Assembly (NCBI RefSeq): GCF_001522545.3
Contig: NC_031772.1
Span: forward strand, 2,736,603-2,800,602
Length of the DNA stretch: 64,000 nucleotides
Direction of reading: 5' to 3'
Source: Parus major
Lineage: Eukaryota > Chordata > Aves > Passeriformes > Paridae
In this document: piece by piece, positions 51,626 through 64,000 of the stretch
Layout of the letters: every line of letters begins with the position of its first letter
How positions within the stretch are numbered: the stretch's first letter is position 1
Program-made: the position numbers and the translations under genes
Notes under the pieces: model-generated
The model's input: only the letters and a program-made list of their open reading frames with translations
Told to the model about the DNA's origin: nothing
The model's database searches: none

Positions 51626-54600
51626 GCAGCTTCGCAACTCAAAAAGTACCAAAAAAAGGTTCTTTGTAACGTTGAACAGGGAAAAAACAACCCCAAACCA
51701 CGGTATTTTTCATCGCTACAACTTAATTTCGGTGCCTAGTTACTGATTATTTGGGAGGCTGCTTTAACCTTGCAATCTGCCTGACGCAAGTCGTGATCTC
51801 GCGTAACAGCATCAACGAAGCGCCCAGGGAAACGTCCCTCAGAAGGATTCAAATTAAGATATCTCTCAATTAGTGTCAAAAAAGCAAAAAGGCAATTCTG
51901 GTTATATACTCACAGGAATTTTAGAGCAAACAGCAAGAGAAAAAGAGTAAAAAACAGCTTCAAATACGTTGATCAATCGGTTTTGTTGAGACTTAACGCA
52001 CCTATGTCTAATTCAGCTTAGCCTAGGTCTCCTTTACTTTTGGGTTTAAAATCTAGATTTCAGTGCAGTAGAAGATAATTCATTTTATTCATGTTTTATA
52101 TAGAGTTTTTCTTGTTGCTAGAGAAAGAAAATCCCTGTTGGAGAAAAAGAAAAAAAAAAAAATAAATGCTGTCCTAAACCATTTCTATGTTGAAATCAAG
52201 TTGTTAGCTCACATAATTTCTCAGATTGAAGAATCTGAAGGGAAAACCAAAACAAATTAAGTATTGTTCTTATGTTTACTCCTAATTATATTGAAATGCA
52301 AAAAAATAATATACAGAACTGGACCATGACAGTTTGCAGATAATGCATTTGATGTATAGTAAGACAATTGACAACAAAATATTGTGTTGTTTTTATTTGC
52401 AACATGTGGCCATTACTTTTTGTAGCTAGTAGCTATGAATATAGCCTAGAGGTCTCAAATTTCCATTTATCCAGTGAAATAAGTGTGTACTCCATTCCAC
52501 AGTGTCATAAAAAATATAATTTTAAGAAGTGACCAAATTTGTACTTGTACTTTGTGGTGAGGTAGAGCTTGCTTCAAAAGTTGGTTACTTATGCCTATTA
52601 GTTGAAAAGAACATGAGAATTAAAATATACAGGTGACATTTTCTTAAGTGTCTTAGATATTCAGTTTAAAAATAGATATAATTGGTTGCACTACTATGGC
52701 AGTTATGGCTTTGGTCATGGTAATAAAAGCTGTAGTTGACCTGGAGCAAGGAGGATTTATGTAAGTGAGATTTCACCCTCCTGAACTCTTATAACTGTTT
52801 TTAAACTAATATTAATCAATTAATATTATGTTTTGACATTTTAACTCTATCAGTATAAATTGCAAAACTTGGGCACAAAAGCACCCTAAATTTCATTAAC
52901 TTCCTCTGAAACGGAACTAAAAAATGAAAACAGAACTACAGAGGGCCAGGATAAATCATCACTGTTGTTCAAAATTGTTTGGCAAAGAAATTAGAAATCA
53001 AGAGACTGGCAAAAAAGTTTCAATCCCATACATAGTCCAAGCCCAATCAATCTTTATGAATTTAAAGCATATAATCCTAGAGAACATACTTCTGCAAACA
53101 TTTTGCATTACATGCTGCTAGTTTGGGTTTTTTTTCCTAATATTCTTGCTTGTGTTCTCTGGAAACATTTTAAAATCATTGAGGAACAAATGAGTTTTGA
53201 AGACCACACCTTTCAGGGTATAATCAAAAGTTAGATCATTAACATTATTGAAAATATTTTCATTTTTCTACAGCATGTAAACTCATGAACCAATATAACC
53301 CTTTGCGTTATACTGTGAAGTTTAATTAATCTAAGTACACCAGAATATTTATAACTTTATTTGTGTTTATGTATGAATTTTATATTATTGAAGAAACATA
53401 ATTTGATCCACTAGTATAAAATAATATATATAAATTAATATTTTGGGTTTTAACTTGATAGGAAGAATAATTTTATTGTCTGATAAGGCAGAAGGCAGGC
53501 TCTGTGTCCAGACCAAGAAGGAATCTTGGGCACAACCCTGAAAAATTGCCTGTACTCCAGTTCCAACATTAATCTGCATGAATAAAATGTTAAAATCTGC
53601 AGATATTTATCCCCATCTTCTTTGTTATCATCATTATTATCAAGAATATCAGATAAAGAACTCAGGGTTAGTGTTAGGGGTTAGGGTGCCTGTCTCCTCC
53701 AGGTAGCTGAGATTTTTATTACTATATTTGTTCTGAGCATCATTATTTCAGTTACTGAACTTTTGCTATCTTGAACACATATTTTGGATTCTTTGTCAGG
53801 AATAATTTTTTATGTTTGTGTTCTTTACATTAATTTTGTAGAGAAGAGAGCTACTGAACAAAAGTCACTGCCGTGGTTTTGATAAGTTTTCTTTGTGTGC
53901 CTCAAATAAATGAAAAGGCAGGGTAAGGCCAACTAGAAAAAAGCTGCATTTCCACACAGTGACCGGAATTGCTGGAAATATAAAGAGAGAAGTCAGAGTC
54001 ACTCACAAGTTATTGAAGCTTAACAAGTTAATCCATCATCTGACCCGAGCAGGTGGCCGAGTCGGTGCCCTCTGCCTGTGGCAAGGGCCTGGTGACTCCA
54101 TCACCTTAAACTCAGCAACACTGTCCTGTCCCATATCCCCAGGTGCTGGAAACATGGGGAGGAGCTGGTGCTGTCTCCATGCATTGCTCTTGTAGACACT
54201 TGTAGCCTGAACCCCTGCCTATAGAGACACATTTCTGTCATAGAATTCCCTGCGCAGACAGGACCAGCTTTTGGCTTTATCATTATTTCCATCGCTTTAG
54301 TGTAGATCCAATTACACAGGTATAAAATGTTTCTACTGGCATACCCTGGCATCAGTACAACAGCAGTTAAAGAGATAACTCTAGGACTGGGAGAGATGTG
54401 TGAATAACAACAGCTGATCAACAGCCATGCTGATAAAATTTAAATGAGATCAAGCCTAAATCTTATCCTACACTGATAATAGGAGTGTCTGTTATGTGTC
54501 AGGCTTACTGGGGCTAAGAGGAGAGTAAGGCCAGAAGCTGATCTCGGTAAAACCTCCCTCAGGTTCTCAGGAGTTATCCTTTAATACAAGCCAGAGTTAT

Positions 54601-57600
54601 CCAGGTTTCCAGCTACACTGTGGGCAGTTGTGTCCTAATGAAAATCCACACAGGCATGGCAGCAGTAAATGCCAGATTGATGATTACCACCTCAGCATAT
54701 ACATTATGGCACTGTCTAACTTTAACTACACGTTGCCTTGTTTTACAATTCCCACAGTGCTCTGCACTGTTTCAGTATGTAAAACAGAGAAATAGACTGT
54801 AGATCTCTTTAGAGAATATTGTTTTCTCCTGACCACAGCCATGGGTCACTATATAAAAAGGCAAAAGCAATTTACTGTGATTTTTCTCCACTTCAGCTTC
54901 TAATCATTTGCTTGTACCACGTTGTAAATGTAGAGCAGAGTCTGTGGTCTATGCTAGACCTGAAATAAAAATGTTTCACGTTGCTCTGTGAAGGAAAAAA
55001 TGTTCAACCTGCAATCTGTACTGCCATGCAGTTCAGGGCTTTTTCCAGCCATAGTTAAACAAAATGGTTTGTCAGAACTGAAAATAAAGTATGCGTTGCT
55101 GTTGATATGTCTGCCAAATTTAAAACATGATATAAACCAAAGTCGACAGCATAAGCCACTCAAACAAGGCCTCAGGGATTCCAAAATGTGCCTTAATATT
55201 TATTTTTCATACTTGATTGCAGGTTATGCACAGGTAAGTGTAGTGCTGCCCTGAGGGTTTTAAGTGTAACGTAGTCAACCATGATAATACCTTCAGTATC
55301 TCAGAAGACAGTTCTCACAATGACTAACAGGAAATGAAAGCAAAGCTGAGTGTTTTTTCAGACTAGTTTTCAGTTTCTTCTAGAGTTATTTTATAGATTT
55401 ATAGAATGTTTCCAGAATTTGCCTATTAATAAGACAAAACCAAGTATTACCCCATTTGTGACAGTCTGTGCTCCAGCACTCAAAATTCCCCTAACATTAA
55501 CTTGCTTTCATAACCCCGTAATGCATGAGAAATTGCTGTCTTCCTCTCTATCCACTACTTCCTCCAGTAATTTGGACTGATATTTACCAGTCATTTCCTC
55601 AAAAATGAATCACTAACCACTGACACATACATATATGAGTGACAAAAACAAATGAGCCTGAATTAGTCTTGTTCAGGTGCTCCCATTTGTTTTAACTTAT
55701 CACTTGTTGGCGGAACATGTAAGAACTAGCCATACAAATATCGTGTCCTCACAGACAGTTATCTTAGCCTTAGTAATTTTAAATATTGGATCGGAAGATG
55801 CTTATTTCTCACATGTGGAGAACCTGAGCTGTGCCTCAGAAGAAAACTTCAAATCAGAACCACCAGCTCTAGCTGCTTCCTCTTGTACTTCTACAGAGCT
55901 ACATTTGTTTTAGCAGGGAGCAAATTCCAAGCAGCTTCATGTTGATAAAATAGCAAGGACACAGAAAAAAGGTACTACTAGAGTCAATTTTATCTCTGAC
56001 AAAAAGAAGGTGAAGGGCAAAGTTTCTCATTGGAGTGTTGCACAGTCTGTTGCTGGAAGTTATACTTGAATGAGATCAACAAAAATCAGCATGTGAGTGA
56101 TGAATCACAAAACATAATGCTGTATCTTTAATATTTGTTTCTCTTTGAGGCTTGCTTTCCCTTGCTTTGGCATTTATGGCAACTAAATCTCCCTGGAAAT
56201 GCATAGTTTGAGAAGTGGGAAGCTTTCATGGGAAAGGAGCAGTGGAGTCCTCGTGGCCTTTGCTGTAAGCAACTCTGTTGTCACAGTGAATTCACAGGGG
56301 ACCAGGTCCTGTTCTTCCCCTCCTGCTGCTGGATAAACTGGTATTTTTACTTTGGAGTCTTCTCCATTATCACTTCATCTTAAAATCTGGCTGCTACCAA
56401 AACAGCTCCTTCTGTCATTTGTTTTAACACCCATGTTGGTCGGGGAGCCAAATTCTACTTGAAAATATGGGATAATAATTCAAATCATTGTGGTTATCAT
56501 CTCTGCATTGTGATTGCCTTCTTGGCTCTAAGAAGAGGCTCCATCACAATTCAGTGCTAATTTTGGAGGTACTGTCTTGTGACAATGGGGAGCAGTTCCT
56601 TTCCCCTTATCATCATCTTAGCTGTGTCAATTTATTAAATGTTAAAACACAACCAGTACAGATCTTATTCTATTGCAGTGTTTCAAGACTACTGTTGAAT
56701 TCACTAGTTATGAAAAATACAGATTTTTACTCTTGGTTTTCTTGCTCACTAAAAGCAGACTGCATGCATGCATGAACTGAGAATTAGCATTGGAAGTTTC
56801 TGTGGGTTATGAAGCTGTTCACCTCCAGGGACTTCAGTGACATTGTACTAAACTGAAAAACAGAGCTGGAGTGGTTAGTTCTGTCACTAGGGCCCCTGAA
56901 ATGTACTTAGAACCTTTCTCATGGTATAGTACTCACATTTTTAATTTATGTTGTGCAGGAAGAAAGTTAAAATCTTATTTCCTTTGTTTTTTCCTCCACC
57001 TCTTGTTTCACTGTTGCCATAGAGACAAACGATGGGTACCATGATCAATAACAAACTACCATGGGTACAAGGTATTTCTTTCTATTTTCTTAAAACTATG
57101 TGCAACAAGATTTTTATATTCTGGATCTTCATTTTGAGACTATTTTTTTTTTCTGTAAACCAGTAGTTTACACCAGTAAAGTACCAGTAGTAGGCTTTAA
57201 TTTGTACCCCTCTATAAAAGAGGTTTATGAAGTAGTTATTCAGAGTTTACAGCTTCATTCTTCTCTTTGATTATTGTTAATGAGAACTTTGGTTCTCATT
57301 GTTTCTTTGTCCATTATGTTGAAGAACCATAAAGTATTCGACTCTTACAGAAGGCAAACGAGCATCTTATGTTTCTTATTTTACACCTTTTCCAAACCTA
57401 AAATTGTTCTTTTCAATTATCTTTAACTTTAAAATGCTTTCCTGTTCAGTCCTGCAATTTTGCTCAATGGTGAGGGAGATGCCATTACCTTAACCCAACT
57501 TAGCTTGACCTGGCAGACCATTCTTTCTCCAGACTTTTCCATGGACTTTTCTCCACAGCCCAGTGCAGCAGAGTGCAGAGATCCCTCGAGCAGTGTGGCT

Positions 57601-60600
57601 TCATCAAAACAAATTGCAGCTGGGCAGATTAGCTCTGCCTTCCAAACTGGGCTGATACGATTGTGTTCAGCCACTCTAACATGACTGTATTGCTTTTAGG
57701 CTTTATTGCTGTGTTTCTGCACGCTGCTGCCTTTAAGGTGTGCAGACCTGCCTGCTTGGTGACCTCTGCATTTCTGAGGCTGTGACAACTCCTTTGCAAC
57801 ATTCCAAGGTTAAATTCTCAGTGACCATGTTTTGTGACAGTGAGAATGCTCTGCTACAGTAGAAAGGCTTCCCAGTTCCTTCCTCCATGCCATCATGGCT
57901 GAATCCAGCCTTGCACTATTTCCACTTTATGTTCTATTAAAATCATTAAAGATGTTCTTTTGGCATCACGAGAGTGACCATGAAATCTAGCCTGCCAGAG
58001 GGTGGTGAATCCAAACGCTTCCCAGAATAAAAAAGGTAATTGCTAGCGAGCTGCAAACCTCAGTTTCAAGAAATAATGGTTCTTATTTCCTGTCCTAAGC
58101 AGCTGATCCCATGTACTGACTGCAGGCACCAGTGCCAAATTCCTGCAAATAAATCTCATCACTGGGCACCTTCTACTTTGCACCAACCCCAAAATGCATT
58201 ACTGCTCTGGCTATTTAAAAACGGGAAGGTAAAAAGCATCTCACAGAATTAATTTCCTCTCTTTCATGAGAGGGATATAATGCATTAACTGATTTGAAAA
58301 CAAGAGTGAGCCTCTTTTCTAACATGGTCACTCACTAGGCGGGCTTTCCACAGGGCACGGGAGCTGAAGTAAACAATCACTTACATAGAAGGAAACTCTC
58401 TAGTGCCCTGCCCTGCTGATGCTTGTAGAGAAAGGAGAAAAAAAAACAAACAACCTACTAACATTTCATTGCATGTTGAAAAGAAAGTGTAAGCATTCTG
58501 TTTCAAAAGCTTTAAAGCATAATTGAAATTCAACATGCAGATTTCTGTGTTATTACAATGCTGCATGCACTAGCTCATTTGCTGAGCAGCCAGCATTTTA
58601 AACCACACACTGCAAGAACTTTGTGTTGGTACAATAACAATGTAGAAAAATTAGGATGACAGCACCAGTATGCTCATCCCCATAAACATTCCTCAGCTGA
58701 AACAGGAACTACAGGGCAGTGCTAGCCTATGTATTATGAGACCGGAATATTTCTGCTTCCATGTGCAGATGGAGCACAGATCACTAGTGTGCTGACAAGC
58801 TGAACTCCAAACAAAGAGATAAGCTACATATGTACTGGCAGGTAAGCTCACTGATCTTTTTAACCCAGTGAACATCTGATGTGATGTGAGATTCACTAAA
58901 TTGTAGATTGCAAATCAAGGTCAGACCGAAGGGTGATTTCGTATTTTGTAATATTCTCCCTGCTTCACTGACTGAAAGCAGTTGTGAATTCCAGAATGCT
59001 TTTTTCTCTTTTAATCTGATAGTAATTTGAAAATGTATTTGACTACAGAACTAAATGTATCTCAACTCAAACAGGCAAGAACTGTTAGAAAAAATAGTCA
59101 AAGAAAAGTAATTTTATTCTTACTGTATCCCAGTGCTGCTGCTGCTGTGCACAAAGGCCAGCGTCAGAACTGGGGTATCATGTCCATGGCTAAGGGGGGC
59201 AGGAGGCTGAGCTGACACTGGAGTTCTCCAGTGTAAACCTTCTTTTTTTCTGATTACAGTCCCAGCAAAGAGTTGCATTGGGCTGGGAATGTGTGGCTGG
59301 AGCTCCCCTTTGCTCTGGGAGATGGATGATGCTGGCAGAGCAGTGCAAAGCCACAGAGCACTGGGAGAATCTGGGTCACTGTGCAATGTGTTCACTGTGC
59401 CAAATCATAACAGTAGTGAAACGCTCAGACCACTAACCTAAAAAGGAGCTCCTGCTTGCTAAATTCCCCTCTTAAATATACAGAACAACTTTTATTGACA
59501 TTGCAAGGTAGTTTTTGGTTTTGTTCTCAGAATAAGTCATGTTAAATGCAAGTGTGTACAGAGGATCAGCGTGTGAGAAAAGAGTATTTACACACACGGA
59601 TGTGTATTTACACTCATTGAGGTTTTTACCATTCATGTCATACTGCAGGATTCACTGTCAGTGGGAGCACTGAATGAAAAGCCTGTTCTCCAAATCAGTC
59701 CCCCATTTATCTACTAAATCTTTCCATTTCATCCAATCTAAAGAACCATCGGTAAGTAGAAAATATAATCTATACATTGAGGCAAGGAATACATTAGCTC
59801 TGCAATAAGGATGTGAAGGAAAACGTGCTCTTGGATTATAGCTGTATTTGCCTATAACTGTAGATCATTTGCAAGGCAGGCTGAGTGAAAATAAAAGATT
59901 CCCTGGCAACCCTCCCTGTCTCCAAATGCCTGCTCAGGCAGAAAAAAACAACCACCCTGCATACATATTCCAATGAGCCACTGCGGGGCAGTAACAACAA
60001 AAACATTCCTCAGCAAAACAAGGGGCTTTGAACAGCCACTTCGCCTTCTCTGAGCAAAGGACACAAAGAAACTGTTCTTCGAAGAAAAGCCGAACATTAG
60101 GATTTCCATTCTTACATTGCAAAATGTTATTAGTCTTTTTGGGAAGCATTTTATAGCTGTGCTTAGCTTCAGCTCCTCCCCCGGAGATGCTGGCAAAGAG
60201 CGATTTTGAAGCTGTTACTCAGTTTTAAAGCGGTGAATAGAGGTTGTGTGTGAGATACTCCGTTTAAGACACTATCTGGATTTTCTGTGTGTGCATAAAC
60301 TCTTTTCTACCTGAGGGCTAAGTAAATAAGTTCTTTTCAAGTGATTATTCTCTGTGCAGGAATTTTCCCATGTAAGGTATAGAAACCCCTGAAGATTAGG
60401 TATTTTTGTGCTGCTTTTGTTCCTCTCAGGGCAAAATCTTCAGTGAACAGAAGTTATTACCAAAAAATTATTTTATATCTTAAGGGTAAAAGAATAGACT
60501 TTGTTCAGTTTTGGATGTAGCTTGGAATCAAAATTACTGAGCTGCTTTGTAACCAACATTTCACATCTAGAGGTTCAAAATTAGATCAATAGTTTTGCCT

Positions 60601-63600
60601 TCCTTTCCTCTGCCCCTGCCATTCTGTAGATTTAATAATATTAATGGACTATGAAGAAATTCACTGTTCTTTCTTTTTGCATAGTAGCAAAAGTGGGGGG
60701 GAAAAGCCTATTTAAAGATCTCTAATTACAATCTGAATTTTTCTATAAATACAAAACTTCCTGTAGCAGCCATTCCAAATAGATATTGCCCTTTAGTGCT
60801 GCAGAAATTTGTACCAGATTAGTAATGTGTGCTGCAATATAGATTCTGTGAAAAGTCCAAGCATCTTACTTCAATAGAAGTGTGAGGAAAAGAGGATCAA
60901 GACGTACAGAGAGCTGAATTGCAGCCATGGCTCTTCAGTTACACTTTGAAGATCATTTTCATTTCCATTTTGATCTTAAATCTTAGTCATAAGTAATTAA
61001 CATTTGGGGATGCATGACAGATGGTATGTGCCACCTTGTCTTTTTGGGCAGTCTTTTCTTGTCTTGGCTTTTCAAGACATATTCCAGACCTAAAATAATT
61101 CTTTTTTGGGGGTGGGGGGCAAAAAAAATGAGATAAATGAACATACTTTGGCTTGCAGACAGCAATGTGGAAAAGTTGAAAGTTTTTTCTACTATTCAAA
61201 CATTCCTCCAAATTAAATTTTATATTTTTTTATATTTAAAATATTTATCAGATCTGTAGGTTGTCAGATCTAGAGTAGCCTCCAATTTTAAAGACAATAA
61301 GGTTATGAATGTAATGTAAGAATCACCAGGAACATTATTGAAAGTACTTTTCTCCTTGTATCCCAGCTGATGAATGTTGCAGCTGATCCTACTGCTACTC
61401 CAGGGTATGGAAGGTAAAGTTCTCATCTCATCTGCAAACTGGAGAACCCTTAGTGATGTTCCTTGGATTTACAGCATTCAGGATTCTCATGTTTACCTTT
61501 ATCTTCACACTTTGCTTTGCTTTACCTTTTCATCAAACAGAAACATCATGAAAAATTAAGAAGAAAGCAAGCATTTGGAAGTTGTATTAATTTAATGTTG
61601 TCTCGGGGACTAGGCAGCCAGCTGAAGTTTCAATCAGAAGATCTCCAAGTGCTCATGACTAAGCCTGCAAGGTGATATTAACCATCATCTCCAAATTTAA
61701 GTTTTCCATCATTACTTTTTTAAAGAATTACAGTAACGTTCTAGTGTTTATTCTAAAAGTGGATAATGTGCTTATGATGATTAGATCCAAGAATTTTGCC
61801 TCAAAAGAAAAAGGTAAAAAGCAGCAGGAAAAAGTTGGGAAGTTCAAAAACACCCATTCATCCTTATTCACCTTGAAGAGTCAGACATAAATTGTGGGAG
61901 GAACTTATAGAGCTGAGGAGAAGGGATCAGGGGTTAAACTCATCCTGGAACTGTCTTAAAGCTCTATTTTAATCTCATTGTTTATCTTCTCCTGACCAGC
62001 TTGTATGAGAAAATACAGGAATGAAATAAGAAATGTAAAAGATCATCAGATTTCAGAATCCTGCTTGCTAGTTATTGGTTTGCCTTCACACACTCTGGAA
62101 ACAAATCTGTGCTGGCAACACTGATTAAATGCAGCAGGTATAAAGTGTAACTGGCAGTTAAAACCTTGTTGAACACTGCAATGATACTGCATTTCTTGAC
62201 TTGGAAGGTTGTTCATCCAGCCTGCTCAGCCAGGGTGTTCATCCGGCCCGTTTACCATTTATGAGGCATTGTGTTAGCATTGAATTAGCTTATAGATTGT
62301 TTTAATATGACTTGGAGCAGTAGGGTGTATAATTGTTTGAATGTTTCTTTCCACTGACTGCACAGCATTACTTCTTTCTGCACCTGAGAAGGCTTTTTCC
62401 TCCACCTGAACACTTAACAAGCAAATTTCCAGATATTCAGAAGCAAATGCAAACAATTTAGAGCAAATCTTGTTCCTGCGATTAGGGCCTCAAATGAAAC
62501 CCTACCAAACACAGCCAATAGAGCTGAGATTTTATTTATTTTATTTTTTTTTTGGCAACATTTTCTCTTCTTTTCTATGTTGTTGTGGTTTTTTTTATTT
62601 GCTTCAGGAAGGCATTGCAGTGTGACACCCTTCCTTATCTTAATTCCTGGTTTTTGAAGAGAAAAATAGCTTTAAACCCTCAGTACAGTAAAGTCTGTTC
62701 ATACAAAGCATGTGAAGACTCAGTGGAATACGTAGCTCTTTGTATCACTTAATGTTTGTAGCCTTTTGTACCATTTAACATTTGTCAGGCTGCCATTTCT
62801 TTTCTGCCACAGGTTTTGGGTGCTGTGTCATATTGTTGATGTTATGAGTTAAGTTTCCTATTAATCCCTAGGTGGACTTTAGCAGTGAAACCCAGGCTTG
62901 GGAATCCCTATGAAACTGCTTTGAATTGCCTACACATATACAGTGCACACAGTAATCCCATCAATCATAGTGGTGTCTGTTAAATGCCATTATGTGACTT
63001 AATTAATGTCTGCCTAGCATTTTCAGATTCATAAGCAGTCAAAAACATTACCATGATGTTCTTAACAGCTGCTAAATTTCTTTTATAAGCCAGAAATAAA
63101 ACACAGAGTAAAGGTGGTCAGACGGGCTGGCAATTAATTGGAAAATCACCAAAGAGTACATGGTGAGGGAAGCAATTACTATAAAATGCAGAAATGAGAA
63201 AATGCAGCCATTAGGGATATCTGGTATTAAACCTTCAAAGGAATGTAAATATTTAATTTTTTTTATAAAAATTATTTTTGTATAATGCATTAGCTTGCAA
63301 TGAATGTGGCACATATAGCATGTAAAAGTACTCCTTGGTCAGCAAGGGAGGCAGCACAATGCCAAACATTAAACCTTGTGTGAAAAACACGTTTATACTG
63401 AGCTGACTGATGAGACGACAGCATGTTTATGTTGTTCTAAGTATAAAACACCGTATGCTTGGATTTAGAGGCTCTTTTAGAAAGTCATTCCATTTAACAG
63501 CTTTGAGTTTGGGTCAGCTAAATGGACGTGCCACAAATGGACTGGATGAGTGACATTACAAGACCAACTAAAGTAATTAGCAATAATGACAATTACAGAT

Positions 63601-63736
63601 ACTTTTTATTTAAAGTTTGTGATATGCTGAGGCTTGCAATACTCTTGGATGAGGCCTAATGTGATAGCTCTTTTATACATAGGTAGATGAAGAAGGTTGA
63701 AGTAACCTGATCAAGGGCTCCATGTATGATCCTTAC
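51626..63736. other. AT-rich non-coding stretch, no gene recognised
   Basis: No recognised exon, RNA gene or mobile element. A degenerate telomere-like run occurs at 53664-53688. The stretches 59870-60240 and 62940-63230 are dense in short transcription-factor-like motifs and could be conserved non-coding elements, which is only a suggestion. ATGGGTAC is repeated 29 bp apart near 57.05 kb. Open frames are all under about 120 codons with no familiar domain. Confidence 0.5.
53664..53688 (+). repeat. Degenerate interstitial telomere-like repeat
   Basis: GGGTTAGTGTTAGGGG followed by TTAGGGTG: about three to four TTAGGG-like units, one with TTAGTG and one with an extra G. It is too short to say more than that it resembles the vertebrate telomere repeat. 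Confidence 0.55.
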
Positions 63737-64000
63737 AGAGTCACAGAAGCACAGAATGGTTTGGGTTGGACAGAACCTACAAGACCATCTAAGTCCAACC
63801 CTCTGCCATGGGCAGGGACACCTTCCACTGTCCCAGATTGCTCAGAGCTCCATCCAGTCTGCCCTTGGGCACTTCCAGGGATTCAGGGGCAGACACAGTT
63901 TCTCTGGGCATCTGTGCCAGGGCCTCATCACCTCACTGTGAATAATTTTTTTGCTAATATCCAATCTAAATCTTCTGTCAGTCATTTTGAAGTCATTCCC
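63737..64000 (-). mobile_element. CR1 LINE 3' part, minus orientation, running off the window
   Basis: On the plus strand the element opens with AGAGTCACAGAAGCACAGAA (the reversed 3' octamers) and AATGGTTTGGGTTGGACAGA. It continues through AAGTCCAACCCTCTGCCATG, GGGCAGGGACACCTTCCACT, 'gattgctcagagctccatcc', TTTCTCTGGGCATCTGTGCC, 'cctcaccactc'-like sequence and 'taatatccaatctaaatctt'. These are the CR1 landmarks in the correct order with modest divergence, making it the best-preserved copy here. It reaches the last base of the window, so its 5' end is outside. The visible part is 3' untranslated sequence and the end of the reverse-transcriptase frame; no intact protein can be seen. Confidence 0.95.

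Noticed and set aside
51530..51739. Open frame beginning inside the small CpG cluster
   Set aside because: It starts at GTG, has no ATG in frame near the start, and its first half is low-complexity Ala/Pro/Ser typical of GC-rich DNA.
54040..54110. GC-richer stretch with a tRNA-like feel (GGTGGCCGAGTCGGTGCC)
   Set aside because: No acceptor stem, anticodon arm or B-box of the GGTTCGAATCC type can be laid out.
60677..60697. Near match to the mature miR-153 sequence (TTGCATAGTAGCAAAAGTGG)
   Set aside because: Two central bases differ and the upstream sequence cannot pair to form the precursor hairpin, so it is a chance resemblance.

Overview
This window looks like a stretch of bird genome, most likely intergenic or intronic DNA around one gene promoter. 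The main evidence is several fragments of CR1 LINEs, the dominant avian retroposon. They are recognisable by 3' ends carrying the ATTCTGTGATTCTATG-type octamers and, in reverse orientation, by the run around AATGGTTTGGGTTGGA. The background is AT-rich with one abrupt, very GC-rich CpG island, and there is a run of 359 Ns. There is no bacterial-type gene packing. The species cannot be told from this; I saw no lineage-specific LTR or SINE that I recognise.

Layout: positions 1-44100 are AT-rich, with scattered microsatellites, short tandem duplications and CR1 remnants (about 12.66-12.84, 19.2-19.8, 26.13-26.30 and 34.90-35.04 kb). A (CCAAA)n/(CCCAA)n tract at 11.27-11.80 kb encloses the assembly gap. 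From about 44.14 to 45.83 kb lies a dense CpG island. Its right half contains a 14-copy, roughly 24-bp GC-rich minisatellite. On its left shoulder is a strong minus-strand splice donor (AAG|GTAAGA). At its right edge a well-placed ATG is followed 22 nt later by a plus-strand donor (GTG|GTGAGT). The island may therefore be a promoter, possibly bidirectional, with first exons leaving in both directions. Positions 46-64 kb are AT-rich again, with a small second CpG cluster at about 51.48-51.63 kb that holds a TATA-like element and a near-consensus CTCF site. A CR1 insertion runs off the right end.

No multi-exon protein-coding gene could be recognised. The open frames outside the CpG island are short and show no domain I know; many begin at non-ATG codons or are open on both strands, as expected by chance. 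The long frames inside the island reflect a shortage of stop codons in GC-rich DNA. I found no tRNA, rRNA, CRISPR array or retroviral gene, and no clear new biological system. The most useful leads are the possible divergent promoter with its embedded minisatellite and the 51.5-kb CTCF/TATA patch.
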